Positions 47,528 through 56,586 of a stretch of 64,000 nt of DNA are shown piece after piece (position 1 is the stretch's first letter; each line of letters starts with the position of its first letter). The position numbers and the translations under genes are program-made. The notes under the pieces were generated by a model, which worked only from the letters and a program-made list of their open reading frames with translations, had not been told where the DNA came from and searched no databases. The stretch is from Mesorhizobium sp. YC-39 (GTDB taxonomy: Bacteria; Pseudomonadota; Alphaproteobacteria; Rhizobiales; Rhizobiaceae), in NCBI RefSeq assembly GCF_025753795.1, contig NZ_JAOWPS010000004.1:620001-684000 (forward strand). Reading direction: 5' to 3'.

Positions 47528-48933
47528 TGAAGATGCCGCAGACGATCGGCCTTGTGCATTTCATCGGCATTGGCGGTATCGGCATGAGCGGCATCGCCGA
47601 GGTGCTGCATAATCTCGGCTACAAGGTGCAAGGATCCGACCAGGCCGACAGCGCCAATGTGCAGCGCCTGCGCGACAAGGGCATCGAGTGCTTCGTCGGC
47701 CACAGGCAAGAAAATCTCGGCGACGCCGAGGTGGTCGTCGTTTCGACCGCGATCAAGAAATCCAATCCGGAACTCAAGGCCGCGCGCGAAAAGCTGTTGC
47801 CCATCGTGCGGCGCGCGGAAATGCTGGCCGAATTGATGCGCTTCCGCCAGGCGGTGGCCATTGGCGGCACGCATGGCAAGACGACCACGACCTCGATGGT
47901 GGCGACGCTGCTCGAAGCCGGCGGGCTCGACCCGACCGTCATCAACGGCGGCATCATCAACGCCTATGGCACCAACGCCCGCATGGGCGACGGCGAGTGG
48001 ATGGTGGTCGAGGCCGACGAGAGCGACGGCACGTTCCTGAAGTTGCCGGCCGATATCGCCGTCGTCACCAACATCGACCCCGAGCATCTCGATCATTACG
48101 GCTCATTCGACAAAGTGCGCGAGGCGTTCCGCCAGTTCGTCGAGAACGTGCCGTTCTACGGCTTCGGCGTCATGTGTACAGACCATCCGGAAGTGCAGGC
48201 GCTGGTCGGCAGCATCGAGGACCGGCGCGTCATCACTTACGGCGAGAATGCGCAGGCCGATGTGCGCTTCACCAACCACCGCATGGCGGGTACGACTTCG
48301 GAGTTCGACGTGGTGATCCGCGACCGCAAGGGGCGAGGTCAGACGACGATATCGGATCTGCGCCTGCCGATGCCCGGTCGTCACAACGTCTCCAACGCGA
48401 CGGCGGCGATCGCCGTGGCGCATGAGCTCGGCCTGTCCGCCGAGGCGATCAAGAAGGGCCTGTCGTCCTTCGCCGGCGTCAAGCGCCGCTTCACCCATAC
48501 GGGCTCGTGGAACGGCGTCGATGTGTTTGACGATTACGGCCACCATCCGGTCGAGATCTCGGCGGTGCTGAAGGCGGCGCGCAGCGCCACCAAGGGCCGC
48601 GTCATCGCCATTGCCCAGCCGCATCGCTTCACTCGGCTGCATGATCTGTTCAACGAGTTTTCCGCCTGCTTCAACGACGCCGACACTGTGATGGTGGCGC
48701 CGGTCTACGCGGCAGGCGAAGAGCCGATCGAGGGGGTGACATCGGATGCGCTGGTGTCGCGCATTCGCGCCGGCGGCCATCGCGACGCCCGCTACATCGA
48801 AGGCCCCGCGGCAATCGCGCCGGTTATCCGCGATCTGGCCAAACCAGGCGATTTCGTCGTCTTTCTCGGCGCAGGCAACATCACCCAATGGGCCTATGCG
48901 CTGCCCAGGGAACTCGGCGGAAGCGTGTCATGA
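47527..48933 (+). CDS. murC: UDP-N-acetylmuramate-L-alanine ligase MurC
   Basis: 468 aa. N-terminal IGIGGIGMSGIAEVL, P-loop IGGTHGKTTTTSMV near residue 117, EADESDGTFL, NIDPEHLDHYG, DDYGHHPVEI, and AQPHRFTRL are all MurC hallmarks. AAGGAG lies about nine bases upstream of the ATG chosen here; a TTG one codon earlier is in frame. It adds the first amino acid of the stem. It overlaps murG by one base and murB by four. Confidence 0.96.
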   Translation: MKMPQTIGLVHFIGIGGIGMSGIAEVLHNLGYKVQGSDQADSANVQRLRDKGIECFVGHRQENLGDAEVVVVSTAIKKSNPELKAAREKLLPIVRRAEMLAELMRFRQAVAIGGTHGKTTTTSMVATLLEAGGLDPTVINGGIINAYGTNARMGDGEWMVVEADESDGTFLKLPADIAVVTNIDPEHLDHYGSFDKVREAFRQFVENVPFYGFGVMCTDHPEVQALVGSIEDRRVITYGENAQADVRFTNHRMAGTTSEFDVVIRDRKGRGQTTISDLRLPMPGRHNVSNATAAIAVAHELGLSAEAIKKGLSSFAGVKRRFTHTGSWNGVDVFDDYGHHPVEISAVLKAARSATKGRVIAIAQPHRFTRLHDLFNEFSACFNDADTVMVAPVYAAGEEPIEGVTSDALVSRIRAGGHRDARYIEGPAAIAPVIRDLAKPGDFVVFLGAGNITQWAYALPRELGGSVS

Positions 48934-49895
48934 TGCGCGGCCAGGCGTTGATCGATAAGCTTGGCGACCGGCTTGCCGGCCTGCGCGGCCGCATCACGCC
49001 CAATGCCGAGATGGACAAGATCACCTGGTTCCGCGCCGGCGGACTGGCCGACGCGTTGTTCCAGCCAGCGGACGAGGACGATCTCGCCGCGTTCCTGAGC
49101 GCGGTTCCAGAAGAGATCCCGCTGACCATCGTCGGCGTCGGCTCGAACCTCCTGGTGCGCGATGGCGGCGTTGCGGGCTTCGTCATCCGGCTTTCGGCCA
49201 AGGGTTTTGGCGAGGCCGAGGCGATCGGCCCGACGACGATCAAGGCGGGTGCCGCCACGCCCGACAAGCGCCTTGCCTCCGTCGCCTACGAGGCCGGTAT
49301 TGGCGGCTTCCATTTCTACCACGGCATTCCGGGCGCTATCGGCGGCGCGCTAAGGATGAATGCCGGCGCCAATGGCGTCGAGACGCGCGAGCGCGTCGTC
49401 GAGGTGCGGGCGCTCGATCGCAAGGGCAATGCGCATACGCTGAGCAATGTCGATATGGGCTATGCCTATCGCCATTCGGCGGCACCTTCCGGGCTGATCT
49501 TCACTTCGGCTGTGTTCGAAGGCAGCCTGGAAGACAAGGCCACGATCAAGGCGGCGATGGATGCCGTCCAGCATCATCGTGAGACCGTGCAGCCGATCCG
49601 CGAAAAGACCGGTGGCTCGACCTTCAAGAATCCGGAAGGCACCTCGGCCTGGAAGGAGATCGACAAGGCGGGGTGCCGGGGGCTGATGATCGGCGGCGCG
49701 CAGATGTCGCCGATGCATTGCAACTTCATGATCAACACCGGAACCGCGACCGGCTACGACCTCGAATATCTCGGCGAGACGGTGCGCACGCGCGTGCTCG
49801 AAAAATCAGGCATCCGGCTGCAATGGGAAATCAAGCGCATCGGCGAGTTCCGACCGGGGCACGCGGTGCAGGAGTTTCTGGGGCAATTGCTCTAG
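48930..49895 (+). CDS. murB: UDP-N-acetylenolpyruvoylglucosamine reductase MurB
   Basis: 321 aa. FAD-binding segments TWFRAGGLADALFQPAD and VGVGSNLLVRDGGV, then GIPGAIGGALRMNAGANG, STFKNPEGTSAWKEID, and HCNFMINTGTATGYDLEYL near the end. It reduces the enolpyruvyl group with NADPH to make UDP-MurNAc. The ATGATG start overlaps the murC stop. The run ends here: 323 bp without a gene follow. Confidence 0.95.
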   Translation: MMRGQALIDKLGDRLAGLRGRITPNAEMDKITWFRAGGLADALFQPADEDDLAAFLSAVPEEIPLTIVGVGSNLLVRDGGVAGFVIRLSAKGFGEAEAIGPTTIKAGAATPDKRLASVAYEAGIGGFHFYHGIPGAIGGALRMNAGANGVETRERVVEVRALDRKGNAHTLSNVDMGYAYRHSAAPSGLIFTSAVFEGSLEDKATIKAAMDAVQHHRETVQPIREKTGGSTFKNPEGTSAWKEIDKAGCRGLMIGGAQMSPMHCNFMINTGTATGYDLEYLGETVRTRVLEKSGIRLQWEIKRIGEFRPGHAVQEFLGQLL

Positions 49896-50218
49896 CGCTT
49901 CACGCAGTTCATGTGATGCTTGAACTTCAAACGGCCTGAAATCGCCGCGCGACCGTTGCGCCAAAGACTCACAACGCAGTTTTTATGGCCGTTTTTACGG
50001 AAAGTGAATCTCTCGGAATCGTAAGCACTTGCCAGTGAATCAACTCTCTGATTCTCTGCCTGAAAGCGTTTCCTGATTTGAGTCGTTCGACGCGTTTCCC
50101 GCGTTTTCCGTCTGGGGGGCAACCTGCCGGGAGACTCGGACTCAAGGTTGCGGAAATCGTGAGCAAAGACTGCTCTGATCGAGAGATGCCGGCCCGCCGT
50201 GAGAGGGGATGACGGGAA
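49896..50218. promoter_or_regulatory. murB-ddl gap: eight GANTC sites, probable ddl-ftsQAZ promoter
   Basis: 323 bp with no gene. GANTC (the CcrM methyltransferase site) occurs at 49966, 50006, 50016, 50037, 50050, 50080, 50133 and 50139, eight in 178 bp. About 0.7 would be expected at random with equal base use. Four of them fall inside 50006-50054. A/T content is higher than in the neighbours. I could not fix a -10/-35. Confidence 0.7.
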
Positions 50219-51145
50219 ATGAAAAGTAAGCATGTGGCCGTTCTGCTAGGGGGATTCTCGTCCGAGCGGCCCGTGTCTCTGTCTTCGGGGAAAGCGTGTG
50301 CCGATGCGCTCGAGAATGAAGGCTACCGGGTCACTCGCGTCGACGTCTCGCGCGATGTCGGATCGGTGCTGGCCGAGCTCAAGCCCGACGTTGCCTTCAA
50401 TGCGCTGCATGGCCCTTTCGGCGAGGACGGCACCATTCAGGGTATCCTCGAATATCTGGAGATTGCTTATACCCATTCCGGCGTGCTCGCCTCGGCGCTG
50501 GCCATGAACAAGGAGCAGGCCAAGAAGATCGCCAAGGCGGCCGGCGTTCCGGTGGCGGAATCGAAGGTGACGAACCGCTTCGCCATCCAGAACAAGCATC
50601 CGATGAGGCCGCCCTATGTGGTCAAGCCGGTCAGCGAAGGGTCGAGCTTCGGTGTCGTCATCGTGCATGAGGGTCAGTCGCATCCGCCACAGGTCATCGG
50701 TTCGTCCGACTGGAAATATGGCGATACCGTCATGGTGGAGCGCTACATTCACGGGCGGGAGCTGACCTGCGCGGTGATGGGCGATGTGGCGCTCGGCGTC
50801 TGCGAGATCATCCCGACCGGCCATTCCTTCTACGACTATGATTCAAAATACGTCGCGGGCGGATCAAAACACGAATGCCCCGCAAAAATTTCACCGAATA
50901 TTTACCAAAAAATACAGACACTGGCACTCAAGGCTCACCAAGCTGTCGGTTGCCGAGGCGTTTCCCGGTCGGACTTCCGCTATGACGATCGTCACTCCGA
51001 AAACGGCGAAATTGTCTGGCTCGAGATCAACACTCAGCCGGGCATGACGCCGACATCCTTGGTGCCTGAAATCGCCGCGCAAGCGGGACACTCGTTCGGT
51101 GATTTGTTGAGTTGGATGGTGGAGGACGCTTCGTGTTTGCGTTGA
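50219..51145 (+). CDS. ddl: D-alanine-D-alanine ligase
   Basis: 308 aa. ATP-grasp: VAVLLGGFSSERPVSL and GPFGEDGTIQGILE at the N-terminus, VKPVSEGSSFGVV near residue 137, and EINTQPGMTPTSLVPEIA holding metal ligands. It makes the D-Ala-D-Ala used by MurF. It is the first gene after the break and so probably marks a separate promoter. Its stop lies inside the ftsQ gene start region. Confidence 0.95.
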   Translation: MKSKHVAVLLGGFSSERPVSLSSGKACADALENEGYRVTRVDVSRDVGSVLAELKPDVAFNALHGPFGEDGTIQGILEYLEIAYTHSGVLASALAMNKEQAKKIAKAAGVPVAESKVTNRFAIQNKHPMRPPYVVKPVSEGSSFGVVIVHEGQSHPPQVIGSSDWKYGDTVMVERYIHGRELTCAVMGDVALGVCEIIPTGHSFYDYDSKYVAGGSKHECPAKISPNIYQKIQTLALKAHQAVGCRGVSRSDFRYDDRHSENGEIVWLEINTQPGMTPTSLVPEIAAQAGHSFGDLLSWMVEDASCLR

Positions 51146-52074
51146 GGTGGGGACAGGGCAAGGAGAAGGGCGCGGCCGGGCCGACGCTGTTCGGCGTGCC
51201 GTTGTCGTTCGACCATTTCGTATTGCCGCGCCTGCTTCGCCGACCGGTGCGCGTTTTGGCGCGCCTGGGCGAGGGCGACTTCGAAGCCCCTCCTTTCTCC
51301 GCCGCAATCCTGTCGGCGGTGCTGCTGGCGTCGGCTGGCGCCTATGGCGCTTTTCTCGGCGGACATGTCGACAGCATCGTCCAGAGCATCACCGCCCGCA
51401 CCGGCTTTGCCGTCGACCAGGTCAAGGTGGTCGGCAATCGCGAAACCTCCGAGATCGATATATTGGACAGGCTGGAGCTCGACGGCTGGACCTCGCTGAT
51501 CGGCTTCGATGCCGAGGCCGCGCGCGAACGCATCGCCACGCTGCCCTGGATCGAGGTTGCGGCGGTGCGCAAGGTCTATCCGCACACGCTGGAGGTGCGC
51601 GTCGAAGAGCGCGAGCCCTTCGCGCTCTGGCAGCAAGGCAGCGAGCTTTCCGTCATCGAAAAGTCCGGCAATGTGATCGCGCCGTTCTCCGGCGGCAAGC
51701 AGGCATTGCTGCCGCTGATCATCGGTACCGGCGCGCCCGCCAAGGCGCCGGATTTCTTGGCCAGGATCAAGGAATATCCGGAGCTTGCCGCGCGGGTCAA
51801 AGGCTATATCCGGATCGGCGAACGGCGCTGGGACCTGAAGCTGGAAAACGGCATCACCGTCAAGCTGCCCGAGGATGGCGAAGATCAGGCGATCGCCGAT
51901 CTGGTCAGGATGGACCATGAGAACGGGCTTTTGACGCGCGACATCGCCGCCGTCGACATGCGCCTTTCCGATCGTCTCGTCGTCCAGCTGACGCCGGAAG
52001 CAGCGACCCAGCGCGAGGCCGCGCTCAACGAGAAACCCAAAATACTGAAGCGCAAGCCGGAGACGAAGATATGA
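51133..52074 (+). CDS. ftsQ: cell division protein FtsQ
   Basis: 313 aa from a GTG with GGAGG seven bases upstream; the longer frame starts from a TTG at 51112. A cytosolic tail of about 60 residues, a membrane helix (AILSAVLLASAGAYGAFLGG), then the POTRA domain (QVKVVGNRETSEIDILDRL) and the beta domain (VEEREPFALWQQGSELSVIEKSG). It links the early and late divisome. The start overlaps ddl by 13 bases. Stop overlaps ftsA by four. Confidence 0.93.
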   Translation: MFALRWGQGKEKGAAGPTLFGVPLSFDHFVLPRLLRRPVRVLARLGEGDFEAPPFSAAILSAVLLASAGAYGAFLGGHVDSIVQSITARTGFAVDQVKVVGNRETSEIDILDRLELDGWTSLIGFDAEAARERIATLPWIEVAAVRKVYPHTLEVRVEEREPFALWQQGSELSVIEKSGNVIAPFSGGKQALLPLIIGTGAPAKAPDFLARIKEYPELAARVKGYIRIGERRWDLKLENGITVKLPEDGEDQAIADLVRMDHENGLLTRDIAAVDMRLSDRLVVQLTPEAATQREAALNEKPKILKRKPETKI

Positions 52075-53378
52075 GCTGGCTTGGCGGCAACAGCGATGCC
52101 TCGTCGCGCCGGTCCGGCACCCTGACGGTGCTGGATGTCGGCTCGAGCAAGGTTTGCTGCGTGGTGGCGAAGCTGAAGCCGCGCGACGACGGCAAGCTTT
52201 TGCGCGGGCGCTCGCATCGCATCCAGGTGATCGGCATAGGCCATCAGAAGTCGCAAGGCGTCAAGTCGGGCGTCGTCATCGATCTGGACAGGGCCGAGCA
52301 TGCCATCCGCCTTGCCGTCGACGCGGCCGAGCGCATGGCCGGCCTGACGGTGGATTCGCTGATCGTCAACATGACGGCCGGCCGGCTGAAGAGCGAGACC
52401 TTCTCGGCCACCATCAACCTTGGCGGCCATGAGGCCGACGAGGCCGACATCAAGCGCGTGCTTGCCGCCGGCGCCAAGCAGGCGCTTCGGGCCGAGCGCG
52501 AGGTGATCCATTCGCTTCCCGTCGGCTTTTCGCTCGACGCCGAGCGCGGCGTGCGCGATCCGCGCGGCATGGTCGGCGATCAGCTCGGCGTCGACATGCA
52601 TGTGCTGACGGGCGATGCCGCCCCGTTGCGCAACCTGGAGCTCTGTATCAACCGCTCGCATCTGTCGGTCGAGCGCATGGTTGCGACGCCCTATGCCAGC
52701 GGGCTGGCAGCACTGGTCGACGACGAGCTCGAAATGGGCGCGGCCTGCATCGACATGGGCGGCGGCACCACGACGATCTCGGTGTTTTCGGAAGGCAAGT
52801 TCGTGCATGGCGACGCCATCGCCATCGGCGGCAACCACGTCACGCTGGACATGGCCAAGGGCCTGTCGACCTCGCTCGACGCCGCCGAGAGGCTGAAGGT
52901 GATGCATGGCTCGGCACTGCCAGGCAGCGCCGACGACCGCGACCTGGTGTCGATCCAGCCGATCGGCGAGGAAGGCGAGGTGCCGTTGCAGGTACCGCGT
53001 TCGGTGATGACGCGCATCATCCGCGCGCGCATCGACGAGACGCTCGAACTGTTGCGCGACCGGCTGAACAAATCCGGCTACGGCAATGCCGTCGGCAAGC
53101 GCGTGGTGTTGACCGGTGGCGCCAGCCAGCTTTCTGGGCTGCCGGAGGCGGCGCGCCGCATTCTGGGACGCAATGTGCGCATCGGCCGGCCGCTTGGCGT
53201 GGCAGGCCTGCCGGAGGCGGCCAAGGGACCGGCTTTCTCGACGCCGGTCGGGCTTTTGATCTACCCGCAGATGGCGAGTTTCGAGAGCCATCCGGCGAAA
53301 GGAATTTCCGGTCTGAGAATGACCGGAACGGGCGGAAAACTGCATCGAATGAGTCAGTGGTTGAGAGACAGTTTCTAA
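52071..53378 (+). CDS. ftsA: cell division protein FtsA
   Basis: 435 aa. Actin-like: VLDVGSSKVCCVVAKL (phosphate 1), GVVIDLDRAEHAIRLAVD (1C/SHS2 region), IDMGGGTTTISVF (phosphate 2), and VLTGGASQLSGLPE. The C-terminus GKLHRMSQWLRDSF forms an amphipathic membrane-anchoring helix. It tethers FtsZ to the membrane. Followed 66 bp later by ftsZ. Confidence 0.96.
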   Translation: MSWLGGNSDASSRRSGTLTVLDVGSSKVCCVVAKLKPRDDGKLLRGRSHRIQVIGIGHQKSQGVKSGVVIDLDRAEHAIRLAVDAAERMAGLTVDSLIVNMTAGRLKSETFSATINLGGHEADEADIKRVLAAGAKQALRAEREVIHSLPVGFSLDAERGVRDPRGMVGDQLGVDMHVLTGDAAPLRNLELCINRSHLSVERMVATPYASGLAALVDDELEMGAACIDMGGGTTTISVFSEGKFVHGDAIAIGGNHVTLDMAKGLSTSLDAAERLKVMHGSALPGSADDRDLVSIQPIGEEGEVPLQVPRSVMTRIIRARIDETLELLRDRLNKSGYGNAVGKRVVLTGGASQLSGLPEAARRILGRNVRIGRPLGVAGLPEAAKGPAFSTPVGLLIYPQMASFESHPAKGISGLRMTGTGGKLHRMSQWLRDSF

Positions 53379-53444
53379 TTGACGGGGGCAGCCCCATAGG
53401 CGGCCGCGGCGGCGAAGCGGCGTGAAAGGCAAAGGACGGAGACA

Positions 53445-55100
53445 ATGACCATCAATCTGCAAAAGCCGGACATCACCGAGCTCAAGCCGCGTATCACCGT
53501 GTTCGGTGTCGGCGGCGGCGGCGGCAATGCCGTTAACAACATGATCACCGCGGGCTTGCGCGGTGTCGAGTTCGTCGTGGCCAACACCGACGCACAGGCG
53601 CTGACCATGTCCAAGGCGGAGCGGTTGATCCAGCTCGGCGCGCATGTCACCGAGGGGCTGGGCGCGGGATCGCAGCCGGAAGTCGGGCGCGCGGCGGCGG
53701 AAGAATGCATCGACGAGATCATCGATCATCTGTCGAACACCCATATGTGCTTCGTCACCGCCGGCATGGGTGGCGGCACCGGCACGGGAGCGGCCCCGGT
53801 GGTTGCGCGTGCTGCTCGCGAAAAGGGCATCCTCACAGTCGGCGTCGTCACCAAGCCGTTCCATTTCGAAGGCCAGCGCCGCATGAAGACGGCGGATTTC
53901 GGCATCGAGGAATTGCAGAAATGCGTCGACACCCTCATCGTCATCCCCAACCAGAACCTGTTTCGGCTGGCCAATGACAAGACGACCTTCGCCGATGCCT
54001 TCGCCATGGCCGACCAGGTGCTCTATTCCGGTGTCGCCTGCATCACCGACCTGATGGTCAAGGAAGGCCTGATCAATCTCGACTTCGCCGACGTCCGCTC
54101 GGTCATGCGCGAAATGGGCAAGGCGATGATGGGCACGGGCGAGGCCTCCGGTGAGGGGCGCGCCATGGCCGCCGCCGAAGCCGCGATCGCCAACCCGCTG
54201 CTCGACGAGACCTCGATGAAGGGCGCCAAGGGCCTGCTGATCTCGATCACCGGCGGCCGCGACCTCACCCTGTTCGAGGTCGACGAGGCGGCAACCCGCA
54301 TTCGCGAGGAGGTCGACCAGGACGCCAACATCATCCTGGGCGCGACGTTCGACGAGGATCTCGAAGGCGTCATCCGTGTCTCGGTGGTCGCCACCGGCAT
54401 CGACAAGTCGGCGGCTGAAATCGCCGCAGCGCCGATCGCCATCCGCGCGGCGCCGCCAAAGCCGGTCAACCGCCCGGCGGCTCCGGTCACGGAAAGCCGT
54501 CCGGCCCCCGTCCAGGCCGTCTATGAGCCACGCGCGGCCGATCCTGTTGCCGAGGCGATCCAGCTCGCCGAGGCGAATGCAGCAGCGATGGCGCGTCCCG
54601 CGCCGGTTGCCCAGGCGGATGACTTCCGCCCGCAGAACAAGATCTTCCAGGCGCCGCCCCCCCAGCCGCAGCCGATGCTGCAGCCAGTGGTCCAGCAGGC
54701 GATGCCGCAGCGTGAAGTGCTTCAGCCGGTGGCCGCGGCACCCCAGCGCATGCCGCGCGTGGAGGATTTTCCGCCTGTGGTGAAGGCTGAGGTGGAAGCC
54801 AAAAGCCGTCCGTCCGATCATCATGAGAACAGCGGCCCGATGGGACTGATCAAGCGCCTGACAAGCGGCCTGACCCGTCGCGAAGAGGAGCCCGCACGGT
54901 TGCAGCCGGCGCAGCCGCGTGAACCGAAACTGCGCCAGGCGGCACCCGAAGTGCGCCGCCTCGCCAGCCAGGATCCGCAGCTTTACGCGCCGCGGCGCGG
55001 CCAGTTGGACGATCAGGGCCGGCTGACGCCGCAGACCAGGGCCATGCAGGAAGACGATCAGTTGGAGATTCCGGCATTCCTGCGGCGCCAGGCCAACTGA
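53445..55100 (+). CDS. ftsZ: cell division GTPase FtsZ
   Basis: 551 aa, much longer than the 383 of E. coli. The tubulin-like core (residues 15-335) has VFGVGGGGGNAVNNM and the GTP loop GGGTGTG at residues 109-115, NADT-like NTDAQAL near residue 46, and the T7 loop NLDFADVRSVM. A disordered Pro/Gln/Ala/Arg-rich linker of about 190 residues follows, then the conserved C-terminal peptide DDQLEIPAFLRRQAN, which binds FtsA and others. Long linkers are usual in Rhizobiales. The 3' region has strong competing hairpins. Confidence 0.97.
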   Translation: MTINLQKPDITELKPRITVFGVGGGGGNAVNNMITAGLRGVEFVVANTDAQALTMSKAERLIQLGAHVTEGLGAGSQPEVGRAAAEECIDEIIDHLSNTHMCFVTAGMGGGTGTGAAPVVARAAREKGILTVGVVTKPFHFEGQRRMKTADFGIEELQKCVDTLIVIPNQNLFRLANDKTTFADAFAMADQVLYSGVACITDLMVKEGLINLDFADVRSVMREMGKAMMGTGEASGEGRAMAAAEAAIANPLLDETSMKGAKGLLISITGGRDLTLFEVDEAATRIREEVDQDANIILGATFDEDLEGVIRVSVVATGIDKSAAEIAAAPIAIRAAPPKPVNRPAAPVTESRPAPVQAVYEPRAADPVAEAIQLAEANAAAMARPAPVAQADDFRPQNKIFQAPPPQPQPMLQPVVQQAMPQREVLQPVAAAPQRMPRVEDFPPVVKAEVEAKSRPSDHHENSGPMGLIKRLTSGLTRREEEPARLQPAQPREPKLRQAAPEVRRLASQDPQLYAPRRGQLDDQGRLTPQTRAMQEDDQLEIPAFLRRQAN

Positions 55101-55159
55101 CCTGTTAACAGCCTGTAACAATTGTTAACAGGCAAGCAAGAGATTGTTTGCCTGTTAAC
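55101..55159 (+). terminator. post-ftsZ hairpins with mutually exclusive pairing
   Basis: CCTGTTAAC occurs at 55101-55109 and 55151-55159, and its complement GTTAACAGG at 55124-55132. The middle copy can pair with the first (10-bp stem, 55101-55110/55123-55132) or with the last. The second option makes a 16-bp stem (55124-55139/55144-55159, one G-U) closed by a GAGA tetraloop. No U-run follows, so this is a tentative terminator or attenuator between ftsZ and lpxC. The rest of 55160-55376 shows nothing clear. Confidence 0.6.
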
Positions 55160-55376
55160 TTATAAAACCTTTGCAAAACAGAGCGTTACGGTGCCGTGCT
55201 CACTTCGGGTGGCGGTTACAGAGAGTAAGAAACCGTGATTTGGAGTCTCCCTGCCGGATCACTATCTTCCCGCGACCAACATCGGTTTGCCGGGATTCGG
55301 GGAAGTGGCCCTGCCTGCCGATCAATCAAGCGCCGCGCCCTTGGGGCCGACAAAGCGGACTTGGGCAGCATGGGCT

Positions 55377-56324
55377 ATGGGGTTTGTCTTGCAGGACTAC
55401 CAGACGACACTTAAATCGCGTGCGACGCTGACGGGTACTGGCGTTCACAGCGGCAAGCCGGTTACCGTTCATTTCCTGCCGGCGGACGCCGACACGGGTG
55501 TGGTGTTCCAGCTTTCAAATGGAAGCGAAGGCCGCGAATTCCGCGCGCTTGTCTCCGAAGTCGGCGCCACTGACCTGTGCACCATGCTCGGTGATCCCGA
55601 AGGCGAGCACATCGCCACCGTCGAACATCTGATGGCCACGGTCTTCGGTCTTGGCATAGACAACATCGTCATCGAAATCGACGGCCACGAGGTTCCGATC
55701 CTTGACGGCAGTGCCATGCCGTTCGTCGAGGCCGTGGACCAGGTTGGCATCGACACGCTGCCGGTCAAGCGCCGGTACATCCGGGTGGTCAAGCCGGTTC
55801 GTATCGAGAACGGTGCCTCCTGGGCGGAATTCAGGCCCTATGACGGCACGCGCTTCGAAATCGAGATCGATTTCGAAAGCCCGGCAATCGGCCGTCAGCT
55901 CTTCGCGTCCGACATCAACCCCGATATTTTCCGCCGCGACGTCGCGCGGGCCCGAACCTTTGGTTTCATGAAGGATGTGGAGCGGCTTTGGGCCGCCGGC
56001 TATGCGCTTGGCTCGTCGCTGGAGAATTCGCTGGTGATCGGCGACGACAACCGCGTGATCAACATGGGCGGCCTGCGCTATCCCAACGAGTTCGCGCGCC
56101 ACAAGACGCTGGACGCCATGGGCGATCTGGCGCTGGCCGGTGCCCGGTTCATCGGCTGCTTCCGTTCCTATCGCGGCGGCCACAGGCTGAACGCGGCGGC
56201 GCTGCGCCGCCTCTTGTCGGACCGTTCGGCCTTCGAAATCGTCGAGACGACGCGCCGCGAGCGTGGCCGCGCCGCCGAGATGAGCGCCGTCTATGCGCCC
56301 GTCTACGCCCCGTGGATGATCTGA
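55377..56324 (+). CDS. lpxC: UDP-3-O-acyl-N-acetylglucosamine deacetylase LpxC
   Basis: 315 aa from the ATG beginning MGFVLQDYQTTL, the normal family start. Motifs: TLTGTGVHSGKPVTV, TVEHLMATVFGLGIDN (zinc His), DGSAMPFVEAVD, and RHKTLDAMGDLALAG (second zinc His and Asp). It is the first committed enzyme of lipid A synthesis. The long leader and hairpins after ftsZ suggest its own promoter. An extra 30-residue frame upstream is not homologous. Confidence 0.96.
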   Translation: MGFVLQDYQTTLKSRATLTGTGVHSGKPVTVHFLPADADTGVVFQLSNGSEGREFRALVSEVGATDLCTMLGDPEGEHIATVEHLMATVFGLGIDNIVIEIDGHEVPILDGSAMPFVEAVDQVGIDTLPVKRRYIRVVKPVRIENGASWAEFRPYDGTRFEIEIDFESPAIGRQLFASDINPDIFRRDVARARTFGFMKDVERLWAAGYALGSSLENSLVIGDDNRVINMGGLRYPNEFARHKTLDAMGDLALAGARFIGCFRSYRGGHRLNAAALRRLLSDRSAFEIVETTRRERGRAAEMSAVYAPVYAPWMI

Positions 56325-56353
56325 TTTTTAACGTTTTTCAGGCCTTATGAGGA

Positions 56354-56387
56354 CCGAAATGTGTTGCATGAATGCATCACATTTCGG
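56354..56387. repeat. 34-bp inverted repeat after lpxC
   Basis: CCGAAATGTG and CACATTTCGG arms (10 bp) enclose TGCAT...ATGCA, giving a nearly continuous 16-bp stem with a two-base loop and one mismatch. It lies 29 bases after the lpxC stop. It may be a terminator without U-run or a protein site. Confidence 0.5.
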
Positions 56388-56500
56388 CGAAAAGGCATAG
56401 ACTTTCAGGCGCTGCCAAACCGCCACAAAAATGTGCGATTGGCCGGCGATAGCGTTGCCGGGCAAGGCGGTTATGGTTTATGGCTGCTGCCGACAACTGG

Positions 56501-56547
56501 TGCATGTCGCCCAAAAGTGGGTGCCGGTTTGGGGACGACGACATGCA
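56501..56547. repeat. 47-bp palindromic intergenic repeat before bamD
   Basis: Arms TGCATGTCG and CGACATGCA, with an inner CCCAAA...TTTGGG pair. The middle CCCAAAAGTGG...CCGGTTT recalls a palindromic repeat common in rhizobial intergenic DNA. It ends 39 bp before the bamD start. Confidence 0.5.
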
Positions 56548-56586
56548 AAGTGCATTAAAATAACGCCGAAAGGGCGGAATCCAATC

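Noticed and set aside
51885..55121. A minus-strand open frame of over 1000 codons opposite ftsA and ftsZ
   Set aside because: It is antisense to two unmistakable genes. Long reverse frames are common in GC-rich coding DNA with a strong third-position bias, and the translation is low-complexity His/Arg/Gly sequence.
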